Of a DNA stretch of 38,567 nucleotides, positions 32,850 through 38,567 are shown piece after piece. A model generated the notes under the pieces. That model searched no databases. It was given only the letters and a program-made list of their open reading frames with translations, and had not been told where the DNA came from. How positions within the stretch are numbered: the first letter of the stretch is position 1; every line of letters starts with the position of its first letter. The translations under genes were made by a program, and so were the position numbers. Source of the stretch: Nostoc sp. S13 (GTDB taxonomy: Bacteria; Cyanobacteriota; Cyanobacteriia; Cyanobacteriales; Nostocaceae); contig NZ_JAQYWQ010000069.1 in assembly GCF_029379315.1 (NCBI RefSeq), positions 1 through 38,567 on the forward strand, given 5' to 3'.

Positions 32850-33083
32850 ATGCCTATAAGTCCTTTGCGTGAAGAACCTCGTAACCAGCGAGCGCCTGTA
32901 ATTCGTACAAGTAATGAGTTTATTCTTTTGGAATGGCTAAAGTCAACTGGTCGTCTAATCGAGCGTGAACATCAAGAATCTGAGTATCTAAATGAAGTAG
33001 AAGAAATTTCAGAAATGATCGACCTTGACGATATCCCTTATGATCATGACGATGATGATGCTGAGATGGATATAGAAGCCTAG
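32850..33083 (+). CDS. DUF3134 family small acidic protein
   Basis: 77 residues. 'LREEPRNQRAPVIRTSNEFILLEWLKSTGRLIERE' is the conserved core I associate with cyanobacterial DUF3134: LREEPR-x-Q, then LL-x-WL-x-S-x-GRL. The tail is extremely acidic (EEISEMIDLDDIPYDHDDDDAEMDIEA). Cytoplasmic, function unknown; the acidic tail could bind metal or a basic partner. The ATG at 32850 follows a T-rich run without a good Shine-Dalgarno. A hairpin shared with the convergent mltA lies downstream. Confidence 0.7.
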   Translation: MPISPLREEPRNQRAPVIRTSNEFILLEWLKSTGRLIEREHQESEYLNEVEEISEMIDLDDIPYDHDDDDAEMDIEA

Positions 33084-33116
33084 TAACGGAAGGCGGAAGT
33101 CAAAAGTCATTTGTAC

Positions 33117-33176
33117 TGAGCGTAGCCGTAAAGCCTGCGGCATAGCTACGCTTAGGGCGCAGCCTCTCGTAGAGAA
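33117..33176. repeat. GC-rich short dispersed repeat
   Basis: GAGCGTAGCCGTAAAGCCTGC and CATAGCTACGCTTAGGGCGC, followed by CTCTCGTAGAGAAG, flanked on both sides by AAGTCAAAAGT direct repeats (about 33098 and 33180). This type recurs at 24541-24687 and 38461-38510. Confidence 0.65.
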
Positions 33177-33217
33177 GTAAAAGTCAAAAGTATTATGGAC
33201 TTTTACAAAGAAAGGCT

Positions 33218-33252
33218 AAGATTCCTGACTTTTCAAAGAAGTCGGGAATCTT
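33218..33252. terminator. 14-bp hairpin between convergent DUF3134 and mltA genes
   Basis: AAGATTCCTGACTT, 7-nt loop, AAGTCGGGAATCTT: thirteen Watson-Crick pairs and one G-T. T-rich sequence on the right (TTACTTT) and A-rich on the left suggest a bidirectional terminator. mltA ends 21 bp away. Confidence 0.6.
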
Positions 33253-33272
33253 ACTTTAAAATCCGAGTGTGT

Positions 33273-34568
33273 TTAATTCTGGGACTTGAGTAATAGATAA
33301 AATAATTGTCCATTGCTGACTGTAATACCAGCGCGATCGCCTGCTAATTTCCCTGTCCCTAAAAAATAATCTACCCTACCTGCACCTTTAATTGCACCGC
33401 CGGTATCTTGGTCAAGAACATAGCGACTAACGATGCGCTCCTCCATTTTTCCGGTAGGATTAACAAAGGGAATAGAAGCGCGAATCAACGCTAAAGCACC
33501 AGGAGGCATGAGGGATTTATCTGTAGCAATAGAACGCTCTGCTGTTAGTGGTACGTTGATAAAACCTTGGGCTGGCTGACCGTGATTTTCTTGAAAAAAA
33601 ACAAAGCTGCGATCGCGCGGAATATAAATATTTAATTCTTGGGGATGCTTTTGGAAATAGCCGAGAATAATTGGCATGGTCATACCTTGTAGCGGTAATT
33701 TGCCATCATTCGCTAATTCTCGGCCAATGCTTTTGTAGTTATAAGCGTTATTACCAGCATAGCCGATTGTTGTTTGAGTACCATCGGCAAGCTGAAGTCT
33801 CGCTGAACCTTCAATTTGAGCTAAATATGGTTCGAGGCGATCGCGAAACCAAAATAACTCTAATCCTTGCAATTTACCTTTTGCGCCTTGTAAACCATCT
33901 GCTCCTTCTAATTCTAGACGTGTAGGATGAGGTTTAGGCCAGGAGTTTAAATCAGCAGGTAATCGATAAACAGGATAACGATATTCTGTTGTGGGGACGC
34001 GACTGGCTGCGTAAAGCGGTTCATAATAGGCGGTGAATAAAACGGAACCTTTGCTGTTTTGACCGACTGATTGGTAAAGAACAAATTCGCGCAGGATAGC
34101 TTGATGTAATTCTATTGCAGAATTAGTTTTTAATAGAAGTTCGCGGAATCTTTTCAAGCTTTTGAACACGCGATCGCGCGTAATCCCAGCCACCGGATAG
34201 TTTTGATAAGCAGCCGCAGCATTAGCTGTTTGCAGATATTGGAGACTGTGAGCGATCGCACTTATCAGTGCCTTTTTATCTGGGATTTGTCCATAAAGAA
34301 CTTCATCCAAACAAGAGGTATCACCTTGACAACAAGTAACTGGTAGTCTCTGGATTAATGGTGCTTTTTGTTTTTGTGTAAGTGCATCTTGATTTTCAGC
34401 AGTCAAGGAAACTGGTATATCCCACTTTTGCACGCGACATTCTGGCGGACTAAGTTCCCGATACGCCAAAGATTGCATCCGCACCAGCAAAATTGATAAA
34501 ACCACAGGTAAGCTGATAGCGAGAATTTTGTTAAACTTTCCTAACCCAGCAAGTGTCTTTTTCATCAA
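33273..34568 (-). CDS. mltA: Membrane-bound lytic murein transglycosylase A
   Basis: 431 residues. It cleaves peptidoglycan glycan strands to 1,6-anhydromuropeptides, acting in the periplasm on the outer or plasma membrane. An N-terminal hydrophobic segment (about 15-30, ILAISLPVVLSILLV) is a signal anchor without a clear lipobox. The MltA domain spans about 130-330: 'FTAYYEPLYAASRVPTTEYRYPVY', 'RLELEGADGLQGAKGKLQGLELFWFRDRLEPYLAQIEGSARLQLADG', 'GYFQKHPQELNIYIPRDRSFVFFQE'. The 3D domain (about 345-425) has 'SLMPPGALALIRASIPF' and 'RYVLDQDTGGAIKGAGRVDYFLGTG' with the catalytic-type Asp in the DTGGAIKG signature, then 'AGDRAG'. Length is typical. Isolated on the minus strand; upstream lies pxcA, separated by a repeat. 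Confidence 0.93.
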   Translation of the reverse strand: MMKKTLAGLGKFNKILAISLPVVLSILLVRMQSLAYRELSPPECRVQKWDIPVSLTAENQDALTQKQKAPLIQRLPVTCCQGDTSCLDEVLYGQIPDKKALISAIAHSLQYLQTANAAAAYQNYPVAGITRDRVFKSLKRFRELLLKTNSAIELHQAILREFVLYQSVGQNSKGSVLFTAYYEPLYAASRVPTTEYRYPVYRLPADLNSWPKPHPTRLELEGADGLQGAKGKLQGLELFWFRDRLEPYLAQIEGSARLQLADGTQTTIGYAGNNAYNYKSIGRELANDGKLPLQGMTMPIILGYFQKHPQELNIYIPRDRSFVFFQENHGQPAQGFINVPLTAERSIATDKSLMPPGALALIRASIPFVNPTGKMEERIVSRYVLDQDTGGAIKGAGRVDYFLGTGKLAGDRAGITVSNGQLFYLLLKSQN

Positions 34569-34652
34569 AATTAAAATTTTTTGAGATTATCCCACCTCGC
34601 TCAAATTCAAAAATCAAAAATAATTTAATTGTTTGACAACACAAAAATTATT

Positions 34653-34732
34653 CCCCAATGCCCCATGCCCAATGCCCAATGCCCAATGCCCAATGCCCCA
34701 TGCCCAATGCCCCATCCCCCATGCCCCATGCC
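34653..34732. repeat. CCCAATG/CCCCATG heptamer-type tandem repeat
   Basis: About eleven units of GCCCAAT or GCCCCAT run between mltA and pxcA and end exactly against the pxcA stop codon (complement of CTA at 34733-34735). On the minus strand the stop TAG is followed by GGCATGGGG, so the repeat may itself have supplied the stop. Confidence 0.9.
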
Positions 34733-36079
34733 CTATTCATTCATATTACGGTAAGTCGCAACTGCTGATGGTGAGATCCGGTTCAAAAATCGGAATATCC
34801 AGTATTTAAAAATGGTATCTAAAATCACTGGAAATGTCGCAATAAATAAGAAGATAAAATCTCTATTTGCTGGTAATCCCCAATGATGTGATACACCTTC
34901 TAGAAGTACTTCCCAGCCATGAGGAGAGTGGAATCCTACAAATATATCAGTAAACAAAATGATGATAAATGCCTTGGCACTATCACTAAGTCCATAGACA
35001 ATATTATCAATGAAATCCTTTAGCACAGCAATAGAAGACTTGCTGACTAACAAAAGCCAGATAAAAGCACCCACCGAAAAAAGGTCTGCAAAAATATTTT
35101 TGATCGCACTAGAGCTTTCGTGACGAAATTCATCAGCAAGCTCTATAGCCTTATTACCCATTTCTTTTTCAATCTGCTCAGACGATAGTGGAGGGGCTTT
35201 TATAATGAGATTTTGAAACTTCAGCTTTTCTTCAAATCTTTCTAATTCTACAAGGGCTTCCTCTTCCATTTCTGAATTGAGGAATATCTGCATTTGCTCA
35301 GTGTTTCTAAACCGCTCAATAATTGGGCCGACTACGAAAGCTTTTGCTATCTGATGCGTCAAAAGTGGTACAATAATTAGTAGTAAAATAAACCTAATAG
35401 ATATTATTGTTCTTCTTTGAGTCTGACGAAAACTCTGAATTACCTCTTGTTCAGAATTAGGGTCTAATTCAACTTGCAGACGAGTGATAGTACTTAAAAG
35501 AGAGCGGGGCAAAATGCCCATTGTATCGGTTTTACGCTTTATTTGTGGTTTTTTATCCAAGTTTTGAGTTAGTATTTTCGGTGGTAACGTTGGAGTATTG
35601 ACGAGCAGCGACTTGTCGTCATATATCACAGAGTTAACAGGTAGATTTGGAGGTTGGACTACTAAAGCTTTAGAAGTTATTTGATCAGAAATTATTGTGT
35701 ATTTAGATATGACTTGATCAATAAAGTTTAGCTTTTCCAAAACCAAAGAAGGACTTAGATACTCTATACCTGCTTTCTGAGCAGCTTTTTGATTTTCTTC
35801 ATTTAGAAACCAACGGCTGGCTCTAAACTCCGTCAGTCGCATCTTGACAGTTTTTAATAGCTTATTGAGGTCTGACTCAAAATAATCCATCACGCTCTTA
35901 CTGTATATGGCTAATTCAATGTCTATTTTATTACCCTTGAAATGTTTATCTTCTATTTCCTGAATCTTTAAGGCTGCATCGTAAGCTTGATCTAAAGAAC
36001 GTTCAGGAGTCTGTAAGTACCATCGATAAGCAGCAAGTAAGAAAGAATAGATTTTTTCGCTAAAAACAGAGTTTTTCAT
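34733..36079 (-). CDS. pxcA: Proton extrusion protein PxcA (CemA family)
   Basis: 448 residues from ATG at 36079 (a TTG at 36088 is the alternative). PxcA/CotA is the cyanobacterial relative of chloroplast CemA; it is needed for light-induced proton extrusion and influences CO2 and Na+-dependent transport. It has a long soluble N-terminus (about 1-215, 'YSFLLAAYRWYLQTPERSLDQAYDAALKIQEIE' and 'VKMRLTEFRASRWFLN'), then the CemA-like part with TM helices at about 230-250 (ISIRFILLLIIVPLLTHQIAKAFVV), 330-345, 372-392 and 410-432. 'FSVGAFIWLLLVSKSSIAVLKDFIDNIVYGLSDSAKAFIIILFTDIFVGFHSPHGWEVLLEGVSHHWGLP' and the final 'ATFPVILDTIFKYWIFRFLNRISPSAVATYRNM' are diagnostic. The gene is divergent from the helicase-like gene. 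Located in the plasma membrane. Confidence 0.95.
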   Translation of the reverse strand: MKNSVFSEKIYSFLLAAYRWYLQTPERSLDQAYDAALKIQEIEDKHFKGNKIDIELAIYSKSVMDYFESDLNKLLKTVKMRLTEFRASRWFLNEENQKAAQKAGIEYLSPSLVLEKLNFIDQVISKYTIISDQITSKALVVQPPNLPVNSVIYDDKSLLVNTPTLPPKILTQNLDKKPQIKRKTDTMGILPRSLLSTITRLQVELDPNSEQEVIQSFRQTQRRTIISIRFILLLIIVPLLTHQIAKAFVVGPIIERFRNTEQMQIFLNSEMEEEALVELERFEEKLKFQNLIIKAPPLSSEQIEKEMGNKAIELADEFRHESSSAIKNIFADLFSVGAFIWLLLVSKSSIAVLKDFIDNIVYGLSDSAKAFIIILFTDIFVGFHSPHGWEVLLEGVSHHWGLPANRDFIFLFIATFPVILDTIFKYWIFRFLNRISPSAVATYRNMNE

Positions 36080-36166
36080 TGCACACAATCATCCAGCATT
36101 ATTTGGTGATTATTAACCTTAAGTTAACGCACGAGGTATACTAGCAAATCTACAAGGAGAAAGTTT

Positions 36167-38404
36167 GTGGTTTCTCATTCGGTTTGGATTGTTGGCACTA
36201 GTCGCAGTGGTAAGACGGCTCGCTTGGTAGAGCAATTTTGTAATTGGGTACAACCTGAAAATAAATATACTGAATCATTTTATACTAAAAAGCCGGGACG
36301 TAGAAAAGCCACTCGCATACCCGAATTTTTATATCTTAAACAAACAGAGCCAGGAGTTTTAGTCTTAGCTGCCAATGATGATAATCGTCGAGAACTGGGA
36401 GATATAATTGTTACATCTACATTAGGAAAATATCCGGTTCGTGCCAAGACGCCGCTAGGTTTTTTCCAGGATGAAGTTATTTTATTTTGGCCGTTGCTAA
36501 TTGACTCGTTGAACCTGAAGGCACAGTTTCCGGTACGATTGCGGCCAGAAACGGAACAAGAGTTAGCAACAAAACTCTGGCGTCCCCAATTAGACGAAGA
36601 AATTTTACGTATTGCGGGAGTGAATGAATCTCGCTTGGTGCGTCGCATTCTAGACTTATTGCAATTAGCAGCTTACAGTGGTATACCTTGCGAAGATATT
36701 ACCCAGATTTTGGCCAGAGGTCTGGGAGAAAATACTACAACTTTAGAGCCGGAATTTTTGGGATCTTTGCTCCTAGATTGGCGTAACTGGTGTTTAGAGA
36801 GGGGGTTGCTAACTTATGGGATTATTACTGAACTTTATAGTCAGCATTTGTTAAGCGATCGCAATTATCAACAGCATCTAGCTAAACGCTATCAAAGAGT
36901 ACTGGCGGATGATGTTGATGATTATCCTAGCGTAGCGCGTCTTTTGTTTGAGTTGCTATTAGATCAAGGCGCAGTCGGGGCATTTAGCTACAATCTTGAT
37001 GGTGCAGTACGATTAGGATTGGGAGCAGACCCCAACTACCTCGAAGGGTTAGCAGAGCGTTGTCGGGTAGAAATCTTAACCGGGCCGCCTCCTGAGTCCC
37101 TTGGTGGGCAACTCACTAAACAGATGGTGGAATTAGTCACAGAACCGATGGTACTGTTGAGCTTACCTGAGATTGTGCATTCAATTCAAACCACCTCCCG
37201 CGCCCAACTATTGCGACAAACAGCAGAGGTAATTACTAATGCCATCCAATCACGGCAAGTGCAACCAGAACAAGTGGCGATTATTGCACCAGGTTTAGAT
37301 GCGATCGCTCGTTATACTCTAGTAGAAATCCTCGTCAAACAAAACATCCAAGTAGAATCGCTTAATGACCAACGTCCCCTAATTAGTTCACCGATCATTC
37401 GCGCATTGCTCACCATGCTGGCACTAGTTTATCCCGGCTTGGGACGCTTAGTAGATCGGGATGCGGTGGCAGAAATGCTGGTTGTATTGAGCAGGAAACA
37501 ACAACCACCAGACGCGATCAATCGCGTCTCTACAGAGGCGATTAGTCGCGTCTCTAATACAGACGTGATTAATCGCGTCTCTACTGATATTGATCCGGTA
37601 CGTGCTGGTTTAATTGCAGATTACTGCTTTTTACCCCATCCCGATCGCCCCAACTTGCTACCAGTATCAGCCTTTGAGCGCTGGGATAGAATCGGCTATG
37701 CAGCGACCACAGCTTATAATGAGATATTAGAGTGGTTAGAACAGCAGCGATCGCAACAAGAATTGCGTTTAATTCCCAGTCCCATTTCCCTCTTAGACAG
37801 AGCAATTCAGCGCTTTTTGTGGAATGGTAGCAATCTACCCTATGAACAACTAGCAGCACTGCGGGAATTATTAGAAACCGCCCAACACTACTGGGAAATT
37901 GACACCAGATTACGACAAATTGCCCCAGTTGAGACAACGCCTCACACAACTGTTATTGAATTCATTCAACTACTGCGCCGTGGGACAATTACCGCCAACG
38001 CTTACCCTGTGCGCCCCATTGGTGGAGTCAGAAAAGCTGTCACATTAGCAACTATATTTCAATATCGATCTAGTAGGCGATCGCACCGTTGGCATTTTTG
38101 GCTGGATGCTGGTTCACCTCTATGGGCGAAAGGTGGGGCGGCGACTTTGTTCGGTGCGCCGTTTTTCCTGCGAGACAGGTTAGGCGAACCTTGGACAGCA
38201 GAAGACGAGAAATTGGCAGAAGAACAAAGACTGAAAAGGATTTTGGCAGATTTACTGTCTCGTGTATCCGAGAGAGTTTATTTGTGTCACAGCGATTTAG
38301 CCGTAAATGGACAAGAGCAACTAGGGCCGCTGTTACCCTTGGTGAATGCGTGTGTGACGGTTATTTCTGAGGCGAATGAGAAGTTCAGATCCCCGGCATC
38401 TTAA
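36167..38404 (+). CDS. UvrD/RecB-like P-loop protein of cyanobacteria
   Basis: 745 residues from GTG at 36167, with AAGGAG about 8 nt upstream. Walker A is GTSRSGKTA at about 10-18. A Walker-B-like 'RVLADDVDDYPSVARLLFELLL' lies at about 243-264, and 'VQPEQVAIIAPGLDAIARYTLVEILVKQNIQVESLNDQRPLISSPIIRALLTMLALVYP' (about 363-421) matches the second RecA domain (motif IV and 2B/2A region) of SF1 UvrD/RecB/AddB-type helicases. The final 'VTLATIFQYRSSRRSHRWHFWLDAGSPLW' resembles motif V-VI. The nuclease domain of RecB is absent. It could act in DNA repair or recombination, which is inference. Residues 449-473 are encoded by three copies of a dispersed 25-bp repeat (separate entry). Divergent from pxcA. 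Confidence 0.65.
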   Translation: MVSHSVWIVGTSRSGKTARLVEQFCNWVQPENKYTESFYTKKPGRRKATRIPEFLYLKQTEPGVLVLAANDDNRRELGDIIVTSTLGKYPVRAKTPLGFFQDEVILFWPLLIDSLNLKAQFPVRLRPETEQELATKLWRPQLDEEILRIAGVNESRLVRRILDLLQLAAYSGIPCEDITQILARGLGENTTTLEPEFLGSLLLDWRNWCLERGLLTYGIITELYSQHLLSDRNYQQHLAKRYQRVLADDVDDYPSVARLLFELLLDQGAVGAFSYNLDGAVRLGLGADPNYLEGLAERCRVEILTGPPPESLGGQLTKQMVELVTEPMVLLSLPEIVHSIQTTSRAQLLRQTAEVITNAIQSRQVQPEQVAIIAPGLDAIARYTLVEILVKQNIQVESLNDQRPLISSPIIRALLTMLALVYPGLGRLVDRDAVAEMLVVLSRKQQPPDAINRVSTEAISRVSNTDVINRVSTDIDPVRAGLIADYCFLPHPDRPNLLPVSAFERWDRIGYAATTAYNEILEWLEQQRSQQELRLIPSPISLLDRAIQRFLWNGSNLPYEQLAALRELLETAQHYWEIDTRLRQIAPVETTPHTTVIEFIQLLRRGTITANAYPVRPIGGVRKAVTLATIFQYRSSRRSHRWHFWLDAGSPLWAKGGAATLFGAPFFLRDRLGEPWTAEDEKLAEEQRLKRILADLLSRVSERVYLCHSDLAVNGQEQLGPLLPLVNACVTVISEANEKFRSPAS
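37511..37585. repeat. Three 25-bp repeat units inserted in frame in the helicase-like gene
   Basis: Three units of (G)A(C/G)GCGAT(C/T)A(A/G)TCGCGTCTCTA type lie head to tail, total 75 bp. They add exactly 25 codons, read as DAINRVST-EAISRVSNT-DVINRVST. The core GACGCGATTAATCGCGTC is the same palindrome as in the spacer at 6881-6898. Confidence 0.85.
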
Positions 38405-38420
38405 AGAAGTTGGGGATTTG

Positions 38421-38499
38421 TTGAAGAAGAATTCAGAAGTCAGAATTCAGGAGTCAGAATCAAGACGCTCTCTACGAGACGCTAAAAGCGAACGCGGAC
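38421..38499. repeat. Dispersed repeat, right copy of an inverted pair
   Basis: TTGAAGAAGAATTCAGAAGT, then CAGGAGTCAGAATCAAGACGC and CTCTCTACGAGACGC: the reverse complement of positions 1-77 with a few differences in the GC-rich part. It begins 17 bp after the helicase-like stop codon. GC-rich dispersed sequence continues to the window end. Confidence 0.85.
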
Positions 38500-38567
38500 T
38501 CGCTTTGCGTGGCGCTATCAGTCGGGGATTCAGACCCGCGACTACGAAAGTTGACCACCAAATTTTC

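Noticed and set aside
33273..34568. MltA as the VirB1-type transglycosylase of the T4SS-like cluster
   Set aside because: It is 10 kb away, on its own, and of the housekeeping MltA class rather than the small SLT-type VirB1.

Overview
The window looks like chromosomal DNA of a filamentous, Nostoc-type cyanobacterium. GCGATCGC (HIP1) octamers are scattered through genes and spacers. There are short tandem heptamer repeats (CTCCTAA/CTCCTGA, GCCCAAT) and dispersed GAGACGC-type repeats. Several genes belong to families typical of cyanobacteria (PxcA, DUF3119, DUF3086, DUF3134, a PEP-CTERM protein). The species cannot be fixed from the sequence alone.

Layout. 0.3-9 kb holds mostly single housekeeping or hypothetical genes: a TM-helix-repeat (mechanosensitive-channel-like) protein, an SRPBCC protein, a PEP-CTERM/PPC surface protein, a SirB1-like transglutaminase-fold/TPR protein, a bacterial opioid-growth-factor-receptor-domain protein, a gene broken by one in-frame TGA, an AroH chorismate mutase, SppA protease and a small membrane protein. 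9-12.6 kb is a co-directional lipid-related run: MlaE-type permease, DUF3119, DUF3086, PlsY.

13.7-23.8 kb is a minus-strand operon-like run of nine genes. By order, topology and motifs it resembles a type IV secretion/conjugation apparatus: VirB2-like pilin candidate, VirB3-like, VirB4/TraC ATPase, VirB5-like, VirB6/TrbL-like, two tandem VirB8-like, VirB10/TrbI and VirB9/TraK-like. No relaxase, VirD4 coupling protein or VirB11 is present in the window. This is the best candidate for an undescribed machine.

24.9-31.2 kb is an array of three paralogous PstS-type phosphate-binding proteins. Genes 1 and 3 carry Pho-box-like direct repeats about 570-740 bp upstream and a long homologous leader. 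That leader has a predicted RNA structure with one compensatory base change and a three-codon mini-ORF. Gene 2 keeps only the proximal promoter. Genes 2 and 3 share a 355-bp identical 3' tract (recent gene conversion or duplication). Two different TA-flanked MITE-like elements sit in the spacers, and the phosphate-contact loop differs between paralogs.

31.2-38.5 kb contains a hypothetical gene, a DUF3134 protein, MltA, the proton-extrusion protein PxcA and a large UvrD/RecB-like P-loop protein whose coding sequence has absorbed three copies of a dispersed 25-bp repeat. The two ends of the window carry inverted copies of the same roughly 80-bp dispersed repeat.
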